From the NCBI GenBank assembly GCA_964346175.1, contig CAYFTG010000002.1, positions 62,001-126,000 of the forward strand: a stretch of 64,000 nt of DNA, written 5' to 3'. Below, piece by piece: positions 43,018-51,744 of the stretch; the first letter of the stretch is position 1, and each line of letters opens with the position of its first letter. The notes under the pieces are model-generated. The model worked only from the letters and a program-made list of their open reading frames with translations. It was not told the DNA's origin and searched no databases. The position numbers and the translations under genes were made by a program. The DNA comes from DTU032 sp964346175 (GTDB taxonomy: Bacteria > Bacillota > Clostridia > Saccharofermentanales > DTU023).

Positions 43018-43890
43018 TCATAAAACTAAAATTAGCTCGCGCAAGAGCTTCACTGCTACAGCTGTAGAAGCTCCCGAAAGGTCCAGCGGAGGAGTTAGTT
43101 CCACTAGGTCACATCCTACTATATTTAGTCCCTCCAGCTGGTAAATAGCCTTGAGCATTTCCTGATAAGAAACCCCACCCGGCTCCGCAGTACCTGTGCC
43201 CGGTATAACCGAGGGATCAAGTACATCTAGGTCAAGCGAAACATAGACAGGAGCCGATCCGATGAGTTCCATTGCCGCGTTCAGTCCAGAGAGATCAAAG
43301 GGGTGAAAATCTAAATTCTCTTCAGCAAAGGCAAACTCTTCAGCAAGCCCGGAACGGATGCCGAGAGAATGTATACGCTTTTGGCCGAGCAAGTCATAGC
43401 AGCGGCGTATTACTGAGGCATGAGAATACTCAACTCCAAGGTAATCGGAGCGCAAATCTGTGTGTGCGTCAAAATGAAGCAAGTGCAGTTCTGGATAAGC
43501 CTCAAAAGCTGCTCTTACCGCCCCCAGGGAAAGTGTGTGTTCGCCGCCAATCATGATTGGTGTTTTTTCAGTCTGCAAAATTGCGGCGCAAATCTGCTGT
43601 ACCATCCGCAGCGTTTCCCCGGTCTCACCGAAAGGCAACTCCAAGTCGCCTGCATCATGCACCCGCCTGTCCTCCAGATCACGCTTCAATTGAGGGCTCC
43701 ACGTTTCCAAGCCCCACGAATCGCGTCTCATTTCTGCAGGTGCAAAACGTGAACCCGGGCGAAAGGAGCTAGTTGAATCAAAAGGGGCACCAAAAACGAC
43801 ATATTCGGCCTCGGATAGGTTCGCGGTGTATCCACAAAAACGCAACAGCTCCGGACGCTCATGTGCTGGCAGATGATCAAATACTGTCAT
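43018..43890 (-). CDS. speB: Agmatinase (ureohydrolase)
   Basis: Hydrolyses agmatine to putrescine and urea. 290 residues of the arginase family, with metal-binding motifs GGEHTLSLG (in place of the usual GGDHS), HFDAHTD and SLDLDVLDP, and the C-terminal PPLDLSG. Start ATG follows AAGGAG. The neighbours (arginine decarboxylase, spermidine synthase, carboxynorspermidine enzymes) support agmatinase rather than arginase or formiminoglutamase. Confidence 0.93.
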   Translation of the reverse strand: MTVFDHLPAHERPELLRFCGYTANLSEAEYVVFGAPFDSTSSFRPGSRFAPAEMRRDSWGLETWSPQLKRDLEDRRVHDAGDLELPFGETGETLRMVQQICAAILQTEKTPIMIGGEHTLSLGAVRAAFEAYPELHLLHFDAHTDLRSDYLGVEYSHASVIRRCYDLLGQKRIHSLGIRSGLAEEFAFAEENLDFHPFDLSGLNAAMELIGSAPVYVSLDLDVLDPSVIPGTGTAEPGGVSYQEMLKAIYQLEGLNIVGCDLVELTPPLDLSGASTAVAVKLLRELILVL

Positions 43891-43933
43891 GTTTTACTCC
43901 TTAAAATATATAATCACAAGTCCTGGAACTTGC

Positions 43934-43962
43934 TTGGATAAGTCAGCTTACTTCCTTATAAT
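43934..43962 (+). promoter_or_regulatory. Promoter for galM
   Basis: TTGGAT (43934-43939), a 17-base spacer and a perfect TATAAT (43957-43962), 44 bases before the galM start, in the gap between divergent speB and galM. Confidence 0.75.
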
Positions 43963-44006
43963 GTACTGAGTTCTGCTTTTCATTATAACCCACTAGGAGC
44001 AAGTTT

Positions 44007-45062
44007 ATGACTGACACGACTATACGTTTAGTATCTACAGACTTTTTGCCGGATGGCCGAAAAATATGCTATTTCGCTATCACTCATTCAAGTGGAACAA
44101 AGCTTGAAATTTGCGATTATGGTGCGCGCATTACAGGTATTTGGATGCCTGATCGTGAAGGGCAATTAGACAACTGCGTACAGAGCTTTGATAATTCAGA
44201 GGATTTGCTTCGCGTAGGTTCATATTACGGAGCTACCATCGGCCGTTACGCCAACAGACTCGCAGATGCTGCTTTCGAATTAAATGGACAGCTCTACACT
44301 CTACCTGCTAACGAAAACTCAAACATCCTGCACGGTGGCGATGGCTTCCACAATCGCGTGTGGGAGCTTGAAGCGGAAGAAGACGGACTCGTGTGCTCCT
44401 TGACTAGCGCCGATCAGGACCAGGGTTTTCCGGGCGAAGTGCGCGTCACAGTGCGTTTTAGATTGCTAGAGGGCAACGCTGTCGAGATCACTTACCGGGC
44501 CGAGGCGAAGCAAGATACCATCATTAATTTAACAAACCACAGTTATTTCAGCTTGGGCGGAACTAAACAGGTCGATATCCTCGAGCAGGAGCTGCAGGTA
44601 AATGCCGATTTCTATACTCCGACGGATCGGGCCTTGCTGCCCACAGGAGAAATCCGACCTGTGCAGGGTACGGCCTTCGACTTTACTCGTCCCAGAGCAA
44701 TCGGTTCGCGGATAAAGGATGATGATCCTGATCTAAAGATCGGTCAGGGCTACGACCACAATTTTGTTCTGCGCAAATCGGGGCGGAATGAAATGACTGA
44801 AGCAGCCACGGTTTATGATCCGCTTTCGGGTCGCGAACTTGTTTGCCTCACAACAGAGCCGGGGATTCAGATTTACACTTCGAACTTTGCAATGTCCGAG
44901 ACTGTGCGTTGGCCTTTTTCCTACACAAAACACAGCGCAATCTGTCTTGAGACGCAAGGCTTTCCTAACAGCATGAAGAAGACTTGGTTTCCCTCGCCTA
45001 TTCTTCATGCCGGGAGCACTTACGAATCGAGCACAGTATATCGGTTTTCTGTGCGAGATTAG
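44007..45062 (+). CDS. galM: Aldose 1-epimerase (galactose mutarotase)
   Basis: Interconverts alpha and beta anomers of galactose or glucose. 351 residues with the family motifs YGATIGRYANRLADA near residue 74, ILHGGDGFHN (catalytic His), NLTNHSYFSLGG (second catalytic His) and ETQGFPNSM (catalytic Glu). Usual length. AGGAG precedes the ATG. It is on the opposite strand from the polyamine genes on both sides and carries its own promoter, so it appears to be an unrelated insertion into that locus. Confidence 0.95.
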   Translation: MTDTTIRLVSTDFLPDGRKICYFAITHSSGTKLEICDYGARITGIWMPDREGQLDNCVQSFDNSEDLLRVGSYYGATIGRYANRLADAAFELNGQLYTLPANENSNILHGGDGFHNRVWELEAEEDGLVCSLTSADQDQGFPGEVRVTVRFRLLEGNAVEITYRAEAKQDTIINLTNHSYFSLGGTKQVDILEQELQVNADFYTPTDRALLPTGEIRPVQGTAFDFTRPRAIGSRIKDDDPDLKIGQGYDHNFVLRKSGRNEMTEAATVYDPLSGRELVCLTTEPGIQIYTSNFAMSETVRWPFSYTKHSAICLETQGFPNSMKKTWFPSPILHAGSTYESSTVYRFSVRD

Positions 45063-45075
45063 AGCTCGGCCAGTG

Positions 45076-45933
45076 TCAAATCAGCGTACCTTCACACAAG
45101 AGCTTAGTGACATAGTTCGGCAGCGCAAAAGCCCCTTGATGCAAGTCAGAATTATAGTAGCGTGTCTTGAGATCTAAAGCCTCCCAACGATCCGGATCAT
45201 GATCCTTAAGCGGATCCCAAGTGTTGGACATAAAGCCGAAGAGCCAGTGTCCTGACGGATAAGTAGGGATGTGCGCTTGATAGACTTTGACGTTGTCAAA
45301 AATCCTAGTCGTCTTCGCATAAATCGAATGAGCTTCAGTTGCGTCGTTGTGGTAATACGGGCTTTCGTGCTGATTAATCATAATCCCGTCCTCGCGCAGG
45401 CCTTTGCTGCAATTAGCGTAAAACTCTCTCGTGAAAAGGCTCTCACCCGGACCAAAGGGATCTGTCGAATCGATAATCATTAAATCGTAATCACGCTTGA
45501 GATTGCGCACGTAACGCAAACCGTCTTCAAATACCAATTTGAGTCTCGGATCAGAAAAAGAGTTGGCTACCGTAGGCAAATATTCTTTGGCCACATCGAC
45601 AACTAAGGGATCAATCTCCACCATTTCGATCTGCTCGACGCTCGAATAACGGCACAGCTCTCGCAATGCACCACCATCGCCTCCACCTATAATCAGAACC
45701 TTTTTCACATTAGGATGGACGGCCATCGCGACATGCACGATCATTTCATGGTAGATAAACTCGTCTTTTTCCGTGAGCATTATCGCACCATCCATGACCA
45801 ACATGCGACCGAATTCATATGTATCGTAGAGGTCAATTTGTTGAAAATCAGATTTTTGTGAGAAAAGCTGCTTCTTCACCCGTAATGCAAAATGTACATC
45901 ATCTGTATTGTGTTCTTCAAACCATAACTCCAT
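45076..45933 (-). CDS. speE: Spermidine synthase
   Basis: Transfers an aminopropyl group from decarboxylated SAM to putrescine. 285 residues; the SAM-binding motif GGGDGGALREL and the catalytic region YDLMIIDSTDPFGPGESLF are clear, as is YDTYEFGRMLVMDG near the start. I use the ATG at 45931-45933 (AGGAGG upstream); earlier in-frame residues are not conserved. The speA stop is 17 bases upstream, so speD-speA-speE form an operon. Confidence 0.95.
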   Translation of the reverse strand: MELWFEEHNTDDVHFALRVKKQLFSQKSDFQQIDLYDTYEFGRMLVMDGAIMLTEKDEFIYHEMIVHVAMAVHPNVKKVLIIGGGDGGALRELCRYSSVEQIEMVEIDPLVVDVAKEYLPTVANSFSDPRLKLVFEDGLRYVRNLKRDYDLMIIDSTDPFGPGESLFTREFYANCSKGLREDGIMINQHESPYYHNDATEAHSIYAKTTRIFDNVKVYQAHIPTYPSGHWLFGFMSNTWDPLKDHDPDRWEALDLKTRYYNSDLHQGAFALPNYVTKLLCEGTLI

Positions 45934-45950
45934 CTGATTTCCTCCTAGAA

Positions 45951-47444
45951 TTATTTCACTACGCAAAGATATTCTACTGCCGGATCCTCGGTTCCGGTCA
46001 TCTGACTGCCTCGTTCCTTTGCCTCTCTAATATAGGTTAAAACCTCATCCGTCACCAATTCTCCCGGCGCCAGAATAGGGATTCCGGGAGGATAACACAT
46101 GACGGATTCAGTGGATATTTTGCCTTTGCATTTTTCCAAAGGCAAGCGCTCAAATTTCGCATAAAAAGCTTCTGTCGGCGCCATCGCCAATTGTGGCTCT
46201 ATATATTCATTGACGAGCATTGTCTCCGGAAGTGAGGCAAAGCGGGTCTTAATATCGCTTAAAGCTGCAATCAGGCGCTCGATAGCTACCGATCGATCAC
46301 CTACAGAAAGGATTGCCAAAAAGTTACCCATGTCGCCGAATTCTACTTGAATATCATAATCATCGCGCAAAATATCATAGACTTCAAAACCGCTCAAACC
46401 CATAGTGCGAGTGTGGACAGGCAGCTTGCAGAGATCGAAAGCATAGAAAGCGTCACCATTGCAGCGCTCGCCGCCGAAGGCATAATATCCGCCCAATTGA
46501 TTGATTTCGCAACGTGCGTAATCTGCGTAGTCAATGACTCGCTTGTAGGTCTCCTCGCCGCGCAAAGCCAAGTTGCGCCGCGTGATATCCAAAGAAGACA
46601 AAAGCAGGTACGATGCGCTCGTCGTCTGTGTTAAATTTATTATTTGATGCACGTAGCCGCCTTCTTCGAGCATATTCGGACCTAAGAGTAAGAGAGAACT
46701 CTGCGTCAGAGAGCCTCCGGTCTTATGTAAAGAAACCGCAGCCATATCAGCTCCGGCTTCCATGGCTGAAGTCGGCAGTTCATCTGAGAAATAGAAATGT
46801 GTTCCATGCGCTTCATCTACCAAAACCCTCATACCTGCAGCACGAGCCAGGCTCACAATTTCTTTGATATCTGGGCATACTCCGTAATAGGTAGGGTTAT
46901 TCAGAAAGACCGCTGTAGCGTCAGGGTTTTCTTCAATTGCCCGCCGCACATCATTAACGCTCATACCCAAAGGAATCCCTAATTCCATATCGAGAGAAGG
47001 ATTGACGTAAACAGGGATGGCTCGCGTCAGAACTAACGCATTGACAGCGCTACGATGAACATTACGCGGCATAATTATTTTGTCACCGGGGAGGCAAGTA
47101 GACATAATCATGGCCTGTACTGCCGAGGTGGTGCCATTGACCATAAAAAAACATCTAGCTGCACCAAAAGCGTCCGCCGCGAGTTGCTCTGCTTCCAGAA
47201 TTACACCGGTCGGATGAATCAAATTATCCAGCATCTTCATGGAATTGACATCAACGGAAAGGCAGTCTTTGCCCAGAAAGCGTGTCAGTTCTTCGTTGCC
47301 TCGCCCTTGCTTATGTCCGGGCACGTCGAAAGAAACCATGCGCTTTTTGCGATATTCACTTAAAGCAGTCAGAAGGGGCGCCTTGGTCTGATCTAGCTGA
47401 TAAGAACGGATAGCTTCTTGCTCACTCATAGATATTTGTGCCAC
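45951..47444 (-). CDS. speA: Arginine decarboxylase (Orn/Lys/Arg decarboxylase family)
   Basis: Aspartate-aminotransferase-fold PLP decarboxylase that converts arginine to agmatine. 497 residues, close to the Bacillus SpeA length. It has VDEAHGTHFYF, the PLP lysine in SLHKTGGSLTQSS, and the C-terminal domain with CYPPGIPILAPGE. Substrate could also be lysine or ornithine; the agmatinase gene nearby favours arginine. Start is a GTG at 47444 that overlaps the speD stop by 23 bases; an ATG five codons later is an alternative. Confidence 0.9.
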   Translation of the reverse strand: MAQISMSEQEAIRSYQLDQTKAPLLTALSEYRKKRMVSFDVPGHKQGRGNEELTRFLGKDCLSVDVNSMKMLDNLIHPTGVILEAEQLAADAFGAARCFFMVNGTTSAVQAMIMSTCLPGDKIIMPRNVHRSAVNALVLTRAIPVYVNPSLDMELGIPLGMSVNDVRRAIEENPDATAVFLNNPTYYGVCPDIKEIVSLARAAGMRVLVDEAHGTHFYFSDELPTSAMEAGADMAAVSLHKTGGSLTQSSLLLLGPNMLEEGGYVHQIINLTQTTSASYLLLSSLDITRRNLALRGEETYKRVIDYADYARCEINQLGGYYAFGGERCNGDAFYAFDLCKLPVHTRTMGLSGFEVYDILRDDYDIQVEFGDMGNFLAILSVGDRSVAIERLIAALSDIKTRFASLPETMLVNEYIEPQLAMAPTEAFYAKFERLPLEKCKGKISTESVMCYPPGIPILAPGELVTDEVLTYIREAKERGSQMTGTEDPAVEYLCVVK

Positions 47445-48222
47445 TGAAAATCTCGATCATTTCACGCTGCAAAGCATCTCTAATCTCCAGCCGCTCACGT
47501 GAGGTCAGTTCTTTTATGTCGACATTAAAGAGGTAATTCTGCAGTTCCAGCTCTTTCAATATCATGCGTGTGTGATAAAGGTTGGACTGGTGAACATTGA
47601 TGTCGACCGCATCATATGTGTCCAAAGTAGCGCCATCAATATAATTTTGAATCGATGTGATCGGATGGTCCATGAAGTGTTTCTTACCCTCAGTATCACG
47701 CGTAAAGCCACGCACGCGATAATCAATCGTGATTATATCCGAATCAAAACTGGCAATCAGATAATCCAGTGCGGACAAAGGTGAAACCGTGCCGCAGGTC
47801 TGCACGTCAATGTCAACGCGGAAAGTTGAAATTGAAGCATTGGGGTGTGATTCCGGAAAAGTGTGGACTGTAACGTGGCTCTTGTCTAAATGAGCATGGA
47901 TCGTCTCCCCGCTTCTCGGATCTATACCCATATTATTAGTACTATCTATCTCCAAGTTCCCCAGCGCCTGATCAGCAATCAATATATTTACCGATGCACC
48001 CTGCGGTTCGTAATCTTGTTTTGAAATATTCAAAATATGAGCACCGATCTGTTCTGTTACCTGACAGAGAATGCCGGTTAGGCGTTCGGAGTTATACTGC
48101 TCATCAATGTATTCAATATAGTCACGCTGCTCGCGTTCGCTACTTGTATAGCAAACATCATAAATGTTAAAGCTCAGTGTTTTGGTAAGGTTGTTAAAAC
48201 CGTAAAGTTTAATTTTATCCAA
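47422..48222 (-). CDS. speD: S-adenosylmethionine decarboxylase proenzyme (E. coli type)
   Basis: Supplies decarboxylated SAM for spermidine synthesis; the enzyme cleaves itself to create a pyruvoyl group. 266 residues, the length of the longer E. coli-like class. The self-cleavage site is in the LDKSHVTVHTFPESHP segment (serine of DKSH), followed by TCGTVSPLSALDYLI with the catalytic Cys, and IDYRVRGFTRD. Start is a TTG (48220-48222) with AGGAGG six bases upstream. First gene of the speD-speA-speE operon. Confidence 0.95.
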   Translation of the reverse strand: MDKIKLYGFNNLTKTLSFNIYDVCYTSSEREQRDYIEYIDEQYNSERLTGILCQVTEQIGAHILNISKQDYEPQGASVNILIADQALGNLEIDSTNNMGIDPRSGETIHAHLDKSHVTVHTFPESHPNASISTFRVDIDVQTCGTVSPLSALDYLIASFDSDIITIDYRVRGFTRDTEGKKHFMDHPITSIQNYIDGATLDTYDAVDINVHQSNLYHTRMILKELELQNYLFNVDIKELTSRERLEIRDALQREMIEIFSGTNIYE

Positions 48223-48314
48223 GTGGGGCCTCCTAATGGAAAGATTGAAATATCAGGCTGCACGTACGCGAAATCATTCTAACATAGTTCAAACAGCGCA
48301 ATAGATATTCTAAT

Positions 48315-48680
48315 TTATTGCGGAACAATCTCGACCCAATATCCGTCAGGATCTAGAATAAAATAAATACCCATCTCTTCATTAACGAACTCGACCACGC
48401 CCATCTCCTGATGGTGCTTCAAGCTGGCATCATAATCATCAGTGACATAGCAGATGTGGAATTCTTCATCTCCCAGATCATAAGGTTCTTCGCGGTCTCT
48501 CAGCCAAGTCAACTCCAACTGCCCAGTCCCGGAACCGTCTTCCAAATACACAATGATGAAAGAGCCGTCCTCCGCTTCTATACGTCTGGCCTCCTTCAGT
48601 CCGATCGCTTCTTCGTAGAATTTTAATGACTTTTCCAGATCAAAGACGTTAAAATTCGTGTGTACATACTTGTAGTTCAT
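48315..48680 (-). CDS. gloA: Glyoxalase I/VOC family protein (lactoylglutathione lyase-like)
   Basis: Small 121-residue metal-dependent enzyme of the vicinal oxygen chelate family. FNVFDLEKSLKFYEEAIGL, YLEDGSGTGQLELT, FHICYVTDDYD and the C-terminal FILDPDGYWVEIVPQ match glyoxalase I. Metal ligands His, Glu, His and Glu can be placed. Function is likely detoxification of methylglyoxal with a thiol cofactor. I use the ATG at 48678-48680 (GGGAGGTATCTG upstream), 18 codons after the first possible start. Confidence 0.9.
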   Translation of the reverse strand: MNYKYVHTNFNVFDLEKSLKFYEEAIGLKEARRIEAEDGSFIIVYLEDGSGTGQLELTWLRDREEPYDLGDEEFHICYVTDDYDASLKHHQEMGVVEFVNEEMGIYFILDPDGYWVEIVPQ

Positions 48681-48839
48681 CAGATACCTCCCTGAATATT
48701 TAGGTCTATTTGTTAAAAATTCATTATAAGACAAGGTACAGCAATTGCTGTACCTTTAGGACGAGAGAAATAAAAGGTCCAAGTCGTTTTTAAACAAGGT
48801 AACAAATTAAACATAAGTTGATATTTATCGCTAATACTG

Positions 48840-48866
48840 TTGAAATTAGAAGTGTAAAAGTATAAT
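48840..48866 (+). promoter_or_regulatory. Promoter candidate for the DUF4870-like gene
   Basis: TTGAAA (48840-48845), a 15-base spacer, TATAAT (48861-48866). The spacer is short, but the -10 is perfect and it is 92 bases before the gene. Confidence 0.5.
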
Positions 48867-48958
48867 CTTAAACCAACGTCGTAATAATCTACTTAGAGAT
48901 CAAAAGTAAGCATTTTCTAAGACAGATATTTCTAGAAATTCGGAAAGAGGTGTTTAAT

Positions 48959-49360
48959 ATGACGAACTATGATCCCAACCAAGGACCACAAAGAACCGAA
49001 GAAGCAGTCGTTTACCCCGCAGAAGAGATTGAACAAAGTAAAGTCGTGTCCGCTCTGGCTTATTTGGGTATACTCTTCTTCCTGCCTCTGGTAGTCACCC
49101 CGGTAACTAGGTATGGTAAATTCCATGCTAACCAAGGGCTCTTGCTCTTACTGACATCGGTTGCAGGCGGCATAGTAATCTCGATACTGTCGGCTATTTT
49201 CGTTGCAATAAGCTGGCGTTTGATCTTCTTGAGTTCCCTTCTCTATTCACTCTTTTATCTGGGAATTGCTGTTTTGGCAGTTTTGGGTATAGTGAACGCA
49301 CTGAACGGGAAAGAAAAACCGCTACCGCTCATTGGCAATTTGTTTACCATCATCAAATAA
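48959..49360 (+). CDS. DUF4870-like small membrane protein
   Basis: 133 residues with a polar N-terminus (about 1-30) and three hydrophobic segments (about 36-52, 60-84 and 88-118). LAYLGILFFLPLVV and KFHANQGLLLLL are typical of the DUF4870/Tic20-like family, whose function is unknown. AGAGGTG precedes the ATG at 48959. An intrinsic terminator at 49394-49418 ends the gene. Monocistronic by position. Confidence 0.85.
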   Translation: MTNYDPNQGPQRTEEAVVYPAEEIEQSKVVSALAYLGILFFLPLVVTPVTRYGKFHANQGLLLLLTSVAGGIVISILSAIFVAISWRLIFLSSLLYSLFYLGIAVLAVLGIVNALNGKEKPLPLIGNLFTIIK

Positions 49361-49393
49361 TTGAATTGCTTTTTACAGAAAATAGCGCAAGAA

Positions 49394-49418
49394 AGACCAG
49401 GAGAGACTGGTCTTTTTT
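49394..49418 (+). terminator. Intrinsic terminator
   Basis: Arms AGACCAG (49394-49400) and CTGGTCT (49406-49412) with a U-tract to 49418, following the DUF4870-like gene. Confidence 0.9.
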
Positions 49419-49498
49419 GTGCCTTAATTGTGCAAGTGAGCTCGTTTAATATAATGTGTAAACTAGTATAAATACGAAATTTGAAGAAAAGGAAGAAA

Positions 49499-50149
49499 AT
49501 GTACAAAGCAGTAATCTTTGATCTGGACGGCACGCTTCTTAACACCTTGCCCAGTCTAGCTCACTCATGTAACACAGTACTCGAAAACTTAGGGCACCCG
49601 ACCCATGAGCAGGATAACTACCGACTGATGGTTGGCAGAGGTATTTCCAATTTGGTGCTGCAAATGTTGCCGGAAGATGTTCGGGAAAGTCAGCACGCCG
49701 CTGCCTTGGAACAATACTACGAAACCTATGAGCGCAATCTCTACTATCAGCTGGAACCCTACCCCGGTATTCTTGAGCTGCTAAACGATTTGAAAAACAG
49801 AGGAATCAAGCTGGCGGTTTTGTCCAATAAAGGACAAGATTATACAGAAGAGATCGTCGCGAATATCCTTCCGGACACATTTGATCACGTGCTGGGTGCC
49901 AGTGAAAAGCATCCGCTAAAACCTGATCCCGCCTCCGCCAATGCGATTGCTGATCTTTTGCAGTTAGAAAAGAACGAGATCCTCTTTGTCGGCGATAGCA
50001 ATGTAGACATGATGACTGCGAAGAACTCAGGAATGACTGCCTGCGGTGTCGCTTGGGGTTTTCGTACTCGAGAAGAATTACTTAAATCGGGTGCGGATTT
50101 TATTGCTAAAAAAGCAGAAGATATATTGGAAATTGTGTTTAACAATTAA
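49499..50149 (+). CDS. HAD-superfamily phosphatase (phosphoglycolate phosphatase-like)
   Basis: 216 residues with the HAD nucleophile motif FDLDGTLLNT (Asp nucleophile), the cap domain, the LSNKG motif II, and the GDSNVDMMTAKNSG motif IV. It resembles Gph and PpaX; substrate cannot be settled from the sequence. The ATG (49499) is chosen because GGAAG lies just before it; a TTG six codons earlier is possible. It is followed by an alcohol dehydrogenase gene 36 bases downstream. Confidence 0.9.
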   Translation: MYKAVIFDLDGTLLNTLPSLAHSCNTVLENLGHPTHEQDNYRLMVGRGISNLVLQMLPEDVRESQHAAALEQYYETYERNLYYQLEPYPGILELLNDLKNRGIKLAVLSNKGQDYTEEIVANILPDTFDHVLGASEKHPLKPDPASANAIADLLQLEKNEILFVGDSNVDMMTAKNSGMTACGVAWGFRTREELLKSGADFIAKKAEDILEIVFNN

Positions 50150-50185
50150 TTTAATGACGTTTAAAAAAGAAAGAAAGGAAGCTAT

Positions 50186-51364
50186 ATGAAAAACTTCACT
50201 TATTACACACCGAGCAAAATTGTCTTCGGCAAAGATACGGAGGAGCAAGTCGGCCAGCTAGTGAAAGACAGTGGCGCCACCAAAGTTCTCTTACATTACG
50301 GCGGTGAGAGCGCAAAACGTTCCGGTCTTCTCGATCGGGTCAAAGATTCTCTTTCCGCTGCCGGAATCGAGTTCCTAGAACTGGGCGGAGTAGTGCCCAA
50401 CCCTCGTATGTCTTTAGCTTACCAAGGCATTGAGCTGTGCAAAAAAGAAGGGATCGATTTCATTCTCCCTGTTGGTGGCGGTTCGGTCATTGATTCCGCC
50501 AAATGTATCGCTTACGGTGCGGTTTATGATGGGGATGTTTGGGATTTTTATTCACGCAAAGCCACGGCAGTCGGCGCGCTACCGGTGGGATGCATTCTGA
50601 CACTGGCGGCAACCGGCAGTGAAATGAGTGATTCTTCCGTTATGACTTTGGAAGAAGGTTGGCTGAAGCGCGGCTATAACAACGATTTGTCGCGTCCGCT
50701 CTTTTCCATTTTGAATCCGGAACTGACTTATACGCTTCCGGAGTATCAGACCGCTTGCGGCGTGGTAGATATTATGATGCATACCATGGAACGCTATTTT
50801 AATCATACGAGTGACAGCCAGCTCACTGATGCAATCTCCGAGGCGCTCCTGCGTACCGCGCTGGACTTCGGACCCGTAGTGATGGCAGATCCCCAAAACT
50901 ACAATGCTCGCGCTCAGATCATGTGGGCGGGTTGCTTGTCGCATAACGGGCTCACCGGAGCCGGTGTTGACACCGATTGGTCGACGCACCAACTCGAACA
51001 CGAACTCGGCGGTTTGTTCGACGTCGCTCACGGTGCCGGTTTGTCCGCGGTCTGGGGCAGCTGGGCTCGCTACGTCTACACGGAAGATCCACGCCGCTTC
51101 GCTCAATTCGCGGTTAACGTAATGGGTGTCACTAACGATTTCCGCAACGAGGAAGCCACAGCCTTGGCCGGCATTAGTAAGCTGGAAGAGTTTTTCCAAA
51201 GCATTAATATGCCGATCAGCATCAGCGATTTGGGCATAGAATTAAGCGATGCGGAGATTGATGAACTTGCTTATAAATGCTGTTTCATGGGCAAACGCAC
51301 TATCGGTGGATTCAAAAAACTGGATCAAGACGACATGGCGGAAATCTTCCGCATGGCAAGATAA
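50186..51364 (+). CDS. Iron-containing alcohol dehydrogenase
   Basis: NAD(P)H-dependent group III alcohol dehydrogenase of 392 residues. Cofactor and metal-binding regions are seen: PVGGGSVIDSAKCIA, LTLAATGSEMSDSSV and the metal-binding DVAHGAGLSAVWGSW. The N-terminal TYYTPSKIVFGKDTEEQVG is close to the butanol dehydrogenase (Bdh/YqhD) branch. Probably reduces aldehydes to alcohols during fermentation. AGGAAG precedes the ATG. The upstream HAD gene may be in the same transcript. Confidence 0.92.
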   Translation: MKNFTYYTPSKIVFGKDTEEQVGQLVKDSGATKVLLHYGGESAKRSGLLDRVKDSLSAAGIEFLELGGVVPNPRMSLAYQGIELCKKEGIDFILPVGGGSVIDSAKCIAYGAVYDGDVWDFYSRKATAVGALPVGCILTLAATGSEMSDSSVMTLEEGWLKRGYNNDLSRPLFSILNPELTYTLPEYQTACGVVDIMMHTMERYFNHTSDSQLTDAISEALLRTALDFGPVVMADPQNYNARAQIMWAGCLSHNGLTGAGVDTDWSTHQLEHELGGLFDVAHGAGLSAVWGSWARYVYTEDPRRFAQFAVNVMGVTNDFRNEEATALAGISKLEEFFQSINMPISISDLGIELSDAEIDELAYKCCFMGKRTIGGFKKLDQDDMAEIFRMAR

Positions 51365-51402
51365 AGTCCGAGACAAATATGCCCTTGCCGCCGGGTCTTA
51401 AC

Positions 51403-51431
51403 TTGTAGATTGAGCTCATCTGTACTAAAAT
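51403..51431 (+). promoter_or_regulatory. Promoter for tRNA-Arg
   Basis: TTGTAG (51403-51408), 17-base spacer, TAAAAT (51426-51431); 19 bases before the tRNA. Confidence 0.6.
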
Positions 51432-51450
51432 AAGCTTTGCTCCAAAGCAA

Positions 51451-51525
51451 GTCCCAGTGGCCTAATGGATAAGGTAGCAGCCTCCGGAGCTGCGGATACG
51501 GGTTCAATTCCTGTCTGGGACGCCA
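51451..51525 (+). tRNA. tRNA-Arg (anticodon CCG)
   Basis: 75 nt with encoded CCA. The acceptor GTCCCAG pairs with CTGGGAC, discriminator G. The anticodon stem GCAGC with GCTGC encloses loop CTCCGGA, giving CCG (codon CGG). T-loop GTTCAATTC is canonical. Confidence 0.95.
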
Positions 51526-51570
51526 ATAATAGAGAAGCTCGCGATCGCGGGCTTCTTTTTGTTTTCAATT

Positions 51571-51644
51571 TCTGTGCCTGGCACGAAAATCAACTTACTC
51601 GTCAGAAGTCAAGAATCGTGCCTGGCACGAAAATCAACTTACTC
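51571..51644. repeat. Dimeric REP-like palindromic element, copy 2
   Basis: GTGCCTGGCACG followed by AAAATCAACTTACTC (from 51573), a 16-base spacer, and a second identical unit at 51617-51644. Matches the 18714-18778 element in core and tail. It lies in the space between tRNA-Arg and the flavoprotein gene. Confidence 0.85.
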
Positions 51645-51744
51645 AGTGTTACGGCAAGCCAATCCGTAGGTGCTACACTTAAATTAATTAGCAGCATCTG
51701 CATCAAGAGCATTGTTTTTAACATTAGATTAAAGGAGACTTGAG

